Under the pieces are notes generated by a model, which was given only the letters and a program-made list of their open reading frames with translations, was not told where the DNA came from and did no database searches. A stretch of DNA of 64,000 nucleotides. It comes from Fen-671 sp963794745. Lineage in GTDB: Bacteria > Actinomycetota > Acidimicrobiia > Acidimicrobiales > Palsa-688. The stretch is from contig CAWCEZ010000010.1 in the NCBI GenBank assembly GCA_963794745.1, forward strand, positions 434,001 through 498,000, given 5' to 3'. Numbering within the stretch: the stretch's first letter is position 1; each line of letters opens with the position of its first letter. Position numbers and translations under genes: made by a program. Shown here one piece after another: positions 27,006-35,505 of the stretch.

Positions 27006-27848
27006 ATGTCCGAGATCGTGCGAGCGGCGCTTGTCCAAAGCAGTTGGACCGGCGACAAGCAGTCGATGATCGAAGCCAACGTGGAGCTAGCGCGGGAGGC
27101 TGCCGCACAAGGCGCCCAGGCGCTCTGCTTCCAGGAACTGTTCTACGGTCCCTATTTCTGCCAGGTCCAGGACTCCAAGTACTTCTCTTTCACCGAGGCG
27201 GTCCCTGGCGGCCCGACCACCGAGCTGATGTGCTCGCTCGCCCGCGAGCTCCACATGGTGCTCGTGGTCCCCGTGTTCGAAGAGGAGCAGCCGGGCGTGT
27301 ACTACAACACGGCTGCGGTCATCGACGCCGACGGCACATACCTCGGCAAGTACCGCAAGACCCACATCCCGCAGGTCCAAGGATTTTTCGAAAAGTACTA
27401 TTTCCGCCCGGGCAACCTCGGGTACCCCGTGTTCCAGACCGCCGTCGGCCCGGTCGGGGTCTATATCTGTTACGACCGCCACTTCCCCGAGGGGTGGCGC
27501 GCGCTCGGCCTTGCCGGGGCGCGCATCGTGTTCAACCCTTCAGCCACGAGCCGAAGCCTCTCCCAGTACCTATGGCGCCTCGAGCAGCCCGCCTCCGCTG
27601 TCGCGAACGAGTACTTCGTCGGCGCCATCAACCGGGTTGGTGTAGAACCGCTCGGCGATGATGACTTTTACGGGAGCTCGTACTTCGTAAATCCTCGTGG
27701 CCAGCTCGTAGGCGACGCCGCGCCCGACGACAAGAGCGCAGTCATAGTTCGTGACTTGGACATGGACCTTCTCGCCGAGGTCCGTCAAACCTGGGCTTTT
27801 TACCGTGACCGCAACCCCGGCGCTTATGGTCCCCTCGTCCAACCGTGA
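27006..27848 (+). CDS. Beta-ureidopropionase (N-carbamoyl-beta-alanine amidohydrolase)
   Basis: A 280-residue nitrilase-superfamily enzyme. The catalytic triad is visible: Glu in F-Q-E-L-F-Y near residue 42, Lys in Y-R-K-T-H-I-P near 120 and Cys in Y-I-C-Y-D-R-H-F-P-E near 155. The F-E-K-Y-Y-F-R-P-G segment and D-R-H-F-P-E are typical of the N-carbamoyl-beta-alanine and N-carbamoylputrescine group. Placement between the aminotransferase and dihydropyrimidinase favours N-carbamoyl-beta-alanine as substrate, releasing beta-alanine, CO2 and ammonia. ATG 27006 follows GAGAGGAG. Confidence 0.9.
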   Translation: MSEIVRAALVQSSWTGDKQSMIEANVELAREAAAQGAQALCFQELFYGPYFCQVQDSKYFSFTEAVPGGPTTELMCSLARELHMVLVVPVFEEEQPGVYYNTAAVIDADGTYLGKYRKTHIPQVQGFFEKYYFRPGNLGYPVFQTAVGPVGVYICYDRHFPEGWRALGLAGARIVFNPSATSRSLSQYLWRLEQPASAVANEYFVGAINRVGVEPLGDDDFYGSSYFVNPRGQLVGDAAPDDKSAVIVRDLDMDLLAEVRQTWAFYRDRNPGAYGPLVQP

Positions 27849-27887
27849 CCGCGCCAGCGATGCCCAGCTAGCCGAAAGGAGCCGTTC

Positions 27888-29288
27888 ATGCGAATTCTGA
27901 TCTCGGGTGGGACAGTTGTCAGCTCAACCGGTACACAGCCTGCAGATGTACTCGTGGACGGCGAACGCATCGTGGCGCTGGCGGCGCCGGGGTCGGAGCT
28001 CTCCACCAGCTTCGCCGAGGGTGCTCGCCATGTTGACGCGTCGGGGCGTCTTGTCATCCCGGGCGCAGTCGACGTGCACACCCACATGGAAATGCCCTTT
28101 GGTGGGACCAGTTCTGCGGATACCTTCGCTACCGGCACCCGGGCGGCGGCCTGGGGGGGCACAACTACCATCGTGGACTTCGCCATCCAGAGCAAAGGTG
28201 GGACGCTGCGCTCAGGGCTCGACGCGTGGCACCAAAAAGCCGAAGGGCACTGCTCCATCGACTACGGGTTCCACATGATCGTGTCGGACGTTAATGAGCA
28301 ATCATGCAAGGAAATGGACCAGCTCGTCGGCGAGGGAGTAACGAGCTTCAAGCTCTTCATGGCGTACCCGGGTGTCTTCTATTCGACAGACGGGGAAATT
28401 CTCAAGGCGATGCAACAAGCCAGAGATTCGGCGGCCACCATAATGATGCACGCCGAAAATGGGATTGCCATTGACGTTCTCGTTTCCCAGGCGCTCTCGC
28501 GTGGCGAGAGCGCTCCTCGCTTCCACGGCCTTACCCGCCCCGACCGGCTTGAAGCAGAGGCAACGGGCCGGGCGATCGCCCTGGCCAAGGTGGCGGGTGC
28601 CCCGGTGTACATCGTGCACCTGTCGACGACCGGCGCCCTGGAGGCAGTGGCCGAAGCTCGCGACCAAGGTCAGAACGCCTTCGCCGAAACCTGCCCGCAG
28701 TACTTGTTCCTTTCGGCGGACGACCTTGCCCGCGAGGGCTTCGAAGGTGCGAAATACGTCTGCTCGCCCCCGCTGCGCGCCCGGGAGCACCAGGCAAACC
28801 TATGGCGAGGGCTGCGAACTGACGACCTGTCGGTGGTGTCCACTGACCATTGCCCGTTTTGCTTCAAGGAGCAGAAGGAGCTTGGCATGGGCGACTTCTC
28901 GAAAATCCCCAATGGCATCCCGGGCGTCGAGCACCGTGTGGACCTCACTTTCCAAGGCGTGCTGGCAGGAGAGATCACGATGGCCCGCTGGGTCGAGGTC
29001 AACTCCACTACCCCCGCCCGGATGTTCGGCCTCTATCCCCGCAAAGGCGTACTGGCACCGGGGTCGGACGCCGACATCGTCGTGTACGACCCGTCCGCTA
29101 CGCAAAAGATCTCGGCGGCGTCTCACCATATGAACGTCGACTACTCGGCCTACGAGGGCAAGGAAGTCACGGGCCGGGTCAGCACGGTGCTCTCACGTGG
29201 CCAATTCGTGATCGACGCAGGCCAGTACGTGGGGAGCGAAGGGCATGGCAAGTTCCTGACCCGAGGGGTTAACGGCTACCTGGTCTAA
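27888..29288 (+). CDS. hydA: Dihydropyrimidinase
   Basis: A 466-residue amidohydrolase that opens dihydrouracil and dihydrothymine to N-carbamoyl-beta-amino acids. The binuclear metal site is seen in V-D-V-H-T-H-M-E-M-P near residue 58, the carboxylated lysine in S-F-K-L-F-M-A-Y near 150, M-H-A-E-N-G near 182 and Y-I-V-H-L-S near 240, with D-H-C-P-F as the last ligand. The length and motif order fit the D-hydantoinase/dihydropyrimidinase group. A ribosome site GAAAGGAG precedes the ATG. It is the middle step of the reductive pyrimidine branch in this locus. Confidence 0.92.
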   Translation: MRILISGGTVVSSTGTQPADVLVDGERIVALAAPGSELSTSFAEGARHVDASGRLVIPGAVDVHTHMEMPFGGTSSADTFATGTRAAAWGGTTTIVDFAIQSKGGTLRSGLDAWHQKAEGHCSIDYGFHMIVSDVNEQSCKEMDQLVGEGVTSFKLFMAYPGVFYSTDGEILKAMQQARDSAATIMMHAENGIAIDVLVSQALSRGESAPRFHGLTRPDRLEAEATGRAIALAKVAGAPVYIVHLSTTGALEAVAEARDQGQNAFAETCPQYLFLSADDLAREGFEGAKYVCSPPLRAREHQANLWRGLRTDDLSVVSTDHCPFCFKEQKELGMGDFSKIPNGIPGVEHRVDLTFQGVLAGEITMARWVEVNSTTPARMFGLYPRKGVLAPGSDADIVVYDPSATQKISAASHHMNVDYSAYEGKEVTGRVSTVLSRGQFVIDAGQYVGSEGHGKFLTRGVNGYLV

Positions 29289-29361
29289 GGCGCAGAATTA
29301 CCCGCACGACAAACCGTAATGGCGGGCCGGGGAGGCCTGTCCGAACAGAAGGGCGAGCGAT

Positions 29362-30363
29362 TTGAAATTCGGCGTGGTCCTGCAGACCGATCCCCCTGCC
29401 CGACGCGTGGTAGAGCTTGCCCAGCTCTCGGAGTCGCTCGGCTTCGAATACGTCTGGACGTTCGACTCGCCGGTGCTCTGGCAGGAACCGTTCGTCATCT
29501 ATTCGCAGATCCTCGCCACGACGAAGTCGGTCATCGTGGGGCCGATGGTGACCAACCCGTTGTCGCGCGACTGGGCGGTGACAGCCTCGCTGTTCGCCAC
29601 CTTGAACGAGATGTACGGCAACCGGACTATCTGCGGGATCGGCCGGGGCGACTCTGCGGTGCGCTTCATCGGGCGTGCGCCGGCCAGTTTGGCCACGCTC
29701 GGCCAGGCGATAACGGCCATCAGGGATATGGCCGAAGGCCGCTCGGCCCAGTTGGGCGACTCCGCCGTCGCGATCCCCTGGGTGCAAAACGGCCATCTCG
29801 AGGTGTTGATGGCCGCCTACGGCCCCCGCGCCCTGGAGCTGGCGGGCCAGTGCGCCGATGGTGTGATCCTTCAGATCGCTGACCCGTTCGTAGTCGGGTG
29901 GGCGGCTGGCGTGGCCCGTGCTGCTGCAGCCGCAGTCGGGCGCGACCCCGCCACGTTCAAGGTATGCGTCGCCGCGCCGGCCTACGTCGGTGACAACCTG
30001 CAAGCACAACGTGACCAGCTGCGCTGGTTCGGGGGCATGGTCGGCAACCACGTCGCAGACATCGTGGAGCGCTACGGCGCCGCGTCCGGGGCCGTACCTG
30101 AGGCGTTGACCGATTACATCGCCGGGCGCAAAGGGTACGACTACAACCACCATGGCAAGGCCGGGAACCCGTCAGCCGACTTCGTCCCGGACGAGATCGT
30201 CGACCGTTTCTGCGTCCTCGGGCCGCTCGCCGCCCACGTCGCGCGGATGCAAGAGCTCGCGGCCCTTGGCGTCGACCAGTTTGCGATCTACCTGATGCAC
30301 GACCAGAAGGAAGCGACGTTGCGCGCCTACGCGAACGAGCTCCTGCCGGCCTTCGCCCGATAG
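29362..30363 (+). CDS. LLM-class F420-dependent oxidoreductase next to dihydropyrimidinase
   Basis: A 333-residue luciferase-like protein starting at TTG 29362. It begins M-K-F-G-V-V-L-Q-T-D-P-P, with L-G-F-E-Y-V-W-T-F-D-S near residue 30, V-G-P-M-V-T-N-P near 63, N-R-T-I-C-G-I-G-R-G-D-S-A-V-R near 90, and M-A-A-Y-G-P-R-A-L-E near 150. I recall this subgroup (TIGR03842-like) as often neighbouring hydantoinase/dihydropyrimidinase genes. No FAD/Fe-S dihydropyrimidine dehydrogenase is present here, so it may reduce uracil or thymine with F420H2, feeding hydA. This role is inference. Confidence 0.8.
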   Translation: MKFGVVLQTDPPARRVVELAQLSESLGFEYVWTFDSPVLWQEPFVIYSQILATTKSVIVGPMVTNPLSRDWAVTASLFATLNEMYGNRTICGIGRGDSAVRFIGRAPASLATLGQAITAIRDMAEGRSAQLGDSAVAIPWVQNGHLEVLMAAYGPRALELAGQCADGVILQIADPFVVGWAAGVARAAAAAVGRDPATFKVCVAAPAYVGDNLQAQRDQLRWFGGMVGNHVADIVERYGAASGAVPEALTDYIAGRKGYDYNHHGKAGNPSADFVPDEIVDRFCVLGPLAAHVARMQELAALGVDQFAIYLMHDQKEATLRAYANELLPAFAR

Positions 30364-30376
30364 ATCGCGGCCCGTC

Positions 30377-32107
30377 ATGCTGCTCGGTGACTTGGTGGCC
30401 CGGGCTGAAGCCTGGATGGCGCAGGACCCAGACCCGCAGACGCGAGCCGAGTTGGCGGATCTCTTGGAGCGATCGGACGAGGCCGGCTTGCGGGACCGCT
30501 TCAGCCATCCGCTGGAGTTCGGCACGGCGGGCATGCGCGGCCCCCTCGGGGCTGGCCCGGCCCGCATGAACCGGGCCGTCGTACGAAGGACGAGCGCCGG
30601 CTTGGCGCGGTACCTGCTGGACCGGCACCTCGCCGCTAGCGACATGGCCTACGGATCCGGCCCCTCCTCCCGGACCGGGATAGGAGCCGTCGTCGGCCAC
30701 GACGCCCGGCACCGCTCCGCCGACTTCGCGGACGACACCGCCCGGGTGCTGGCCGCCGCGGGCCTGGAGGTATTGCGTTTCGAGCGCGCCCTGCCCACAC
30801 CCATTACTGCATTCGCGGTGCTCCACTTCGCAGCTGCGTCCGGGGTCGTCGTTACCGCCAGCCACAACCCGGCTCCCGACAACGGCTACAAGGTCTATCT
30901 CGGCGACGGCGCGCAAGCGTTGCCGGACGAGGCCGCGGCGATCACGGCTGCGGCCGCGGCGAGCAGCGCCCCGGGTGACGTCGCAATTTCCGGTGAGCCC
31001 GGAGGGCGGCTCGCCGACATCGACGAGCCAGAGCTGCTTGCGGCCTACCGAGGTGCTGTCTTGTCCGCGCTGGGCCCCGGTGGCCCGCGCCGGCTGCGCA
31101 CCGTCTACACCCCCCTTCACGGGGTCGGCGGTGCGGTGCTGCCGGGCCTTTTCGAAGAGGCCGGCTTCGACCCGCCGGACTTCGTGCCAGCCCAGGCTCA
31201 ACCTGACCCGGACTTCCCTACCACCCCGTTCCCTAACCCTGAGGAGCCCGGGGTGCTCGACCTGGCGCTGGCGCACGCCGAGCAGGTGGGGGCCGAGCTG
31301 GTCCTCGCGAACGACCCGGACGCCGACCGCCTGGCCGTCGCCGTACCGGTCCCAGGCGGCCCCGGGTTCCGTGTGCTGACGGGCGACGAGCTGGGGGCCC
31401 TCATTGCCGTTCACCTGATGGCGACCACCACGGGCGCCGACCGGCTCGTGGCGACCACGGTCGTGTCATCCTCCATGCTGTCGGCCCTGGCCCGGTCGTA
31501 CGGGGTCAGCTATGCCGAGACGCTCACTGGTTTCAAATGGATCGCCCGTGCGGCTCGGCTGCAGCCAGGCCATCGCCTGCTCTTCGGCTACGAGGAGGCG
31601 CTCGGGTACGCGGTAAGCACCGCGGTAGCTGACAAGGACGGCCTCTCGGCTGCCTTAGTCGTCGCCGACATGGCGGCGCGAGCCAAGCAGGAGGGAGGTT
31701 CATTGCCGGAACGGCTGGACGCGCTCGAATCGCTCGTCGGCGTGCACTCGACCGCGCAGTGGTCGTTGCGCCTGCCGGGCAATGACGCCATGGAGGTCAT
31801 GGCCTCGCTGATGGGACGTTGGCGCTTGGCACCGCCGAGCCATCTGGCGGGCCTGGCGGTAAGCGAGGTTCGCGACTTGGCCCATGGGGGCGGAGACCTC
31901 CCGGCCGCCGATGTCCTGGTCCTTCAACTGAGCGGGCTCGGCCGCGTCGTCCTGCGGCCAAGCGGCACTGAGCCCAAGCTCAAGGTTTACCTGGAGGCGA
32001 CGTCAGGGCCATGCTCCTTGCAGGATCTCCCCGAGGCCCGGAGGGCGGCGCGCTCCAGGCTCGAGGAGCTCCGCCGCGAGGTCGCCCGCTACATTGAGGC
32101 CCGATGA
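30377..32107 (+). CDS. Phospho-sugar mutase, probable phosphopentomutase
   Basis: A 576-residue alpha-D-phosphohexomutase-superfamily enzyme of the long PGM2/PgcA/PmmB type. N-terminal F-G-T-A-G-M-R-G is the substrate-entry motif. The catalytic phosphoserine is in V-V-T-A-S-H-N-P near residue 162, the metal loop is A-N-D-P-D-A-D-R-L near 315, and the sugar-binding loop is F-G-Y-E-E-A-L-G-Y near 400. The phosphate site R-P-S-G-T-E-P-K is near the C-terminus. In this nucleoside locus it most likely interconverts (deoxy)ribose-1- and 5-phosphate, linking DeoA to DeoC; glucose-phosphate mutase activity is the alternative. Its stop overlaps the psuG start. Confidence 0.85.
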   Translation: MLLGDLVARAEAWMAQDPDPQTRAELADLLERSDEAGLRDRFSHPLEFGTAGMRGPLGAGPARMNRAVVRRTSAGLARYLLDRHLAASDMAYGSGPSSRTGIGAVVGHDARHRSADFADDTARVLAAAGLEVLRFERALPTPITAFAVLHFAAASGVVVTASHNPAPDNGYKVYLGDGAQALPDEAAAITAAAAASSAPGDVAISGEPGGRLADIDEPELLAAYRGAVLSALGPGGPRRLRTVYTPLHGVGGAVLPGLFEEAGFDPPDFVPAQAQPDPDFPTTPFPNPEEPGVLDLALAHAEQVGAELVLANDPDADRLAVAVPVPGGPGFRVLTGDELGALIAVHLMATTTGADRLVATTVVSSSMLSALARSYGVSYAETLTGFKWIARAARLQPGHRLLFGYEEALGYAVSTAVADKDGLSAALVVADMAARAKQEGGSLPERLDALESLVGVHSTAQWSLRLPGNDAMEVMASLMGRWRLAPPSHLAGLAVSEVRDLAHGGGDLPAADVLVLQLSGLGRVVLRPSGTEPKLKVYLEATSGPCSLQDLPEARRAARSRLEELRREVARYIEAR

Positions 32108-33036
32108 CTACCCCTAGCGCCGTCGAGGGGCCCGGCCGGCGAAGTTCCGAGGTCGCCAAAGCGCAGCGTGACGGCAAGCCCGTCGTTGCCTTGGAGTCCA
32201 CGATCATCTCGCACGGCCTCCCCCGGCCCCGCAACCTCGAGGTTGCCCGGGAGCTCGAGGCCACCGTACGCGAGCAAGGGGCGTGCCCGGCCACGATCGC
32301 CGTCCTCGACGGCACCGCCTACATCGGCCTCGAAAGCGACCAGCTCGTCCGGGTGGCCGGGAGCACTGAGCTCCGCAAACTTGGCCGGCGCGACCTGCCG
32401 GTAGCGATGGCTCTTGGCGCAAGCGGGGCAACGACGGTCTCGGCCACGGCTTGGCTCGCTGCGCAAGCCGGCATCCGGGTCTTCGCTACAGGCGGTCTCG
32501 GCGGCGTGCACAGGGGCTTCGTCGAGTCCTTCGACGAGTCGGCCGACCTAGACGTGCTGAGCCGCACAGCCATCACAGTCGTCTCGGCAGGGGTCAAGTC
32601 GATCCTGGATGTCCCGGCCACTCTCGAGCGCCTGGAGACCTTGAGCGTGTCGGTGGTCGGGTTCGCGACGGGCTCGTTCCCGGGGTTCTACCTTCACACT
32701 TCAGGCCGACCGCTGGACTGGACCGTCAACAGCGCGGAGCAGGTCGCAGAGATCATGCGCCGTCAGGACTCGCTTGGGATCGCCTCCGCCGTCCTGGTCG
32801 CCAACCCCGTCGCCGAGGCGGAGCAGCTCGACCCGGCGCTGCACGACCGTGCCCTGGCGCACGCCTTAGAGGCTGCCGACGCCGACGGTGTCAGCGGCCA
32901 GCGCCTGACGCCCTACCTGCTGGCCGCGCTGGTGGCCGCTACCGAAGGCGCCTCGCTCGAGGCCAACCTGGCCGCCGTCAGGGGCAACGTGCGCCTCGGC
33001 GCGGAGATCGCCGTCGCGTTTTCTTCGGGGATCTAA
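32104..33036 (+). CDS. psuG: Pseudouridine-5'-phosphate glycosidase
   Basis: A 310-residue PsuG. It reversibly cleaves the C-C glycosidic bond of pseudouridine-5'-phosphate to uracil and ribose-5-phosphate. Signatures are V-V-A-L-E-S-T-I-I-S-H-G-L-P near residue 27, T-T-V-S-A-T near 110, F-A-T-G-G-L-G-G-V-H-R near 126 (metal and phosphate site), and V-V-S-A-G-V-K-S-I-L-D near 158. The catalytic lysine is in A-G-V-K. The gene is coupled to the mutase by an ATGA overlap. The kinase needed to supply its substrate may be the PfkB protein at 21714. Confidence 0.93.
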   Translation: MTTPSAVEGPGRRSSEVAKAQRDGKPVVALESTIISHGLPRPRNLEVARELEATVREQGACPATIAVLDGTAYIGLESDQLVRVAGSTELRKLGRRDLPVAMALGASGATTVSATAWLAAQAGIRVFATGGLGGVHRGFVESFDESADLDVLSRTAITVVSAGVKSILDVPATLERLETLSVSVVGFATGSFPGFYLHTSGRPLDWTVNSAEQVAEIMRRQDSLGIASAVLVANPVAEAEQLDPALHDRALAHALEAADADGVSGQRLTPYLLAALVAATEGASLEANLAAVRGNVRLGAEIAVAFSSGI

Positions 33037-33173
33037 GCCGCCCTATCCCGAGCTGCCGCGTTAAGGACCGCTAGAAAAAGTCCGGGTTTGCAGTCCCCAG
33101 GTGCAGCCGGGCCGCCAGCTGGTACACCGGGTGCCGTTTGACGTTGTTCGGGGCCGGAGCACTTTAGCGAGGT

Positions 33174-34043
33174 TCAGACGCCCAGCGGGTGCCAGACGGT
33201 CTTGATCTCGACGAAAAAGAGCATCCGGTCCGGCCCCGGCTCCGATAGCCAGTCCGGGGACGGTCGCTCCCGGGGCAGCACGCGCTTCACATTGTCTGCG
33301 GCTGCCTCCTCGAGCTGGGCGTCGAGGCCTTCGGGTGCTCCCGCGAGGTCGATCGCCTCGACGTCGCGATGTGCCGCCAGCACCGGCGCCAGCTCCGCGC
33401 TGCGGCCGCTCAGTATGTTGACGGTTCCTCCGGGCAGGTCGGAGGTCGCAAGCACTTCGGCCAGGTCGAGGGCCGGCAAGGGGTAGGCCTCGCTCGCTAG
33501 GACCACAGCGGCGTTGCCACTCGTGATGACCGGGGCGACCACGCTTATCAGACCGAGGAGAGAGGAGCTCTGAGGAGCGAGGACGCCGACCACACCGGTG
33601 GGCTCGGGGATGGAGAAATTGAAGTACGGACCGGCGACCGGGTTTGCTGAGCCAGCCACCTGGGCGAGCTTGTCTGCCCACCCCGCGTACCAGACAAGGC
33701 GGTCGACCGAGGCGTCCACTGAAGACGAGGCCGCCTCGGTGGTCAGGCCCTCTCCCGCTACGAGGGACTCGACGAACTGGGCGCGACGGCCTTCGAGCAT
33801 CTCGGCTACGCGATAGAGCACCTGGCCCCGCAGGTAAGCCGTGGCCGCAGCCCAGCCGGGCTGTGCCTTGCGCGCTGCTACGACGGCGTCACGCACGTCC
33901 TTTCTCGATGCGAGGGCGGCATTGGCAAGGCGACGGCCGTCGGCGCCGGAGACCACGTACGAGCGCCCGGACTCCGAGCGGGGGAAGGCGCCCCCGACGT
34001 AGAGCTTGTAGGTCTTACGGACGGCGAGCCGGCTCTCAGGCAT
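33174..34043 (-). CDS. Short ALDH-family protein lacking the catalytic half
   Basis: A 289-residue protein related to the N-terminal NAD-binding part of aldehyde dehydrogenases. It begins Y-K-L-Y-V-G-G-A-F-P-R-S-E-S-G, has V-W-Y-A-G-W-A-D-K near residue 125 (the same phrase as in the neighbouring ALDH), and G-V-V-G-V-L-A-P. The following cofactor and catalytic blocks are eroded, and no catalytic cysteine is present. It overlaps the end of the full ALDH gene by eight bases. In ALDH16 proteins a second, catalytically dead ALDH module is fused to an active one; this pair looks like the split version. A structural or regulatory role in a heteromer is likely. Confidence 0.75.
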   Translation of the reverse strand: MPESRLAVRKTYKLYVGGAFPRSESGRSYVVSGADGRRLANAALASRKDVRDAVVAARKAQPGWAAATAYLRGQVLYRVAEMLEGRRAQFVESLVAGEGLTTEAASSSVDASVDRLVWYAGWADKLAQVAGSANPVAGPYFNFSIPEPTGVVGVLAPQSSSLLGLISVVAPVITSGNAAVVLASEAYPLPALDLAEVLATSDLPGGTVNILSGRSAELAPVLAAHRDVEAIDLAGAPEGLDAQLEEAAADNVKRVLPRERPSPDWLSEPGPDRMLFFVEIKTVWHPLGV

Positions 34044-35494
34044 GACCGGCCCCGTTCGCACCCTTCAAATAGGCCGCTAGCCCGTGGCGCCCGCCTTCCC
34101 TGCCAAAGCCCGACTCGCGATATCCGCCGAACGGGCTGGACGGGTCGAACCGGTTGAAAGTGTTCGCCCAGACGACACCAGCCCGCAACCGGGAGGCCAT
34201 GTAGAGGATCCGGCTGCCCTTTTCGGTCCAGACCCCGGCGGACAGCCCGTAGGTGGTGTTGTTCGCCTTTTCGATGGCTTCCTCGGGGGTACGGAACGTC
34301 AGGACGGACAGCACCGGCCCGAAGATCTCCTCGCGGGCGATCCTGTGGGCGGGGACCACGTCTGTGAACACCGTCGGGGGGAACCAGTAGCCGCGCTCGG
34401 GCAACGGGCACGTCGGGGACCAGCGCTGGGCACCTTCGGCCTCGCCCGAAGCCGCTAGCTCGCGGATCTTGTCCAGCTGCTGCATGGAGTTGATGGCACC
34501 GATGTCCGTGTTCTTGTCGAGCGGGTCCCCGAGGCGCAGCGTCTCTAGCCGTCGCTTGAGGGCTTCCACGACGCCCTCGGCAATGCTCTCTTGGACCAGC
34601 AGGCGGGACCCGGCGCAGCAGACCTGGCCCTGGTTGAAAAAGATGCCATTGACGATCCCCTCGACCGCCTGCGACAGCGGGGCGTCGTCGAAGACCACGT
34701 TTGCTGCCTTGCCGCCAAGCTCCAGGGTGAGCCGCTTACCCGTGCCGGCGAGAGTGCGCTGGATTTGCTTACCGACCTCGGTGGAACCGGTGAAGGCCAC
34801 CTTGTCGACCCCCGGGTGGGCGACCAGGGCCGCGCCGGTACCGCCGGCTCCGGTGATGATGTTGACGACCCCGGGGGGCAGTTCGGCCTGCTGGAAGATT
34901 TCGGCGAGCAACAGCGCCGACAATGGGGTCGTCTCGGCTGGCTTCAGCACGCAGGTGTTACCCGTGGCCAGCGCCGGCGCCAGCTTCCACGCCGCCATGA
35001 GGAGCGGGAAGTTCCACGGTATTACCTGCCCGACAACCCCAAGAGGACGGGGGTCGGGCCCGAGGCCGGCATAGGCGAGCTTGTCCGCCCAGCCGGCATG
35101 GTAAAAGAAGTGGGCGGCAGCCAAGGGGATGTCGACGTCGCGGGACTCCCGGATCGGTTTGCCGTTGTCAAGGGTCTCGAGGACCGCCAGCTCCCGTGAC
35201 CGCTCCTGGAGGATGCGGGCGACGCGGAAGAGGTACTTGGCCCTCTCCTTTCCGGGCATCGGCCCCCAGACCTGCTCTTGGGCTCGCCTCGCCGCGCGCA
35301 ACCGCGCGGTCGACGTCGGCCGGGCCCGCGGAGCTGACCTCTGCGAGCACCTCCTGCGAAGACGGGTTCTCAGTCTTGAAGTGGTCGCCGTCGGAAGGCT
35401 CGACGAACTCCCCGTCGATGAACAAGCCATAGGACGGCTTCAGGTCGACGACCGCCCGTGACTCGGGCGCGGGTGCGTAGGGGAAACGGGCCAC
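34036..35494 (-). pseudogene. NAD-dependent aldehyde dehydrogenase, one frame break near the N-terminus
   Basis: The protein begins at GTG 35494 (A-R-F-P-Y-A-P-A-P), with Y-G-L-F-I-D-G-E-F-V-E-P, and reads to D-V-D-R-A-V-A. At about 35297 a single-base change moves it to the next frame, which continues A-R-R-A-Q-E-Q-V-W to the end, about 485 residues in all. The active site is intact: P-W-N-F-P-L-L, L-E-L-G-G-K and the catalytic cysteine in N-Q-G-Q-V-C-C-A-G-S. Located after deoC and rbsK, it probably oxidises acetaldehyde from DeoC, or malonate semialdehyde from the beta-alanine branch. An assembly error in a GC run is possible. Confidence 0.8.
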
Positions 35495-35505
35495 GGTCGT
35501 CCGGT

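Noticed and set aside
29957..31414. A 485-codon open frame on the minus strand opposite the phosphomutase gene
   Set aside because: The sequence is Arg/Gly/Ser-rich without motifs, while the plus-strand protein has a complete catalytic core.
33037..33173. Gap between psuG and the short ALDH gene considered for a small RNA or terminator
   Set aside because: Only weak, GC-driven pairing is seen; no clear hairpin followed by a T run and no promoter box.
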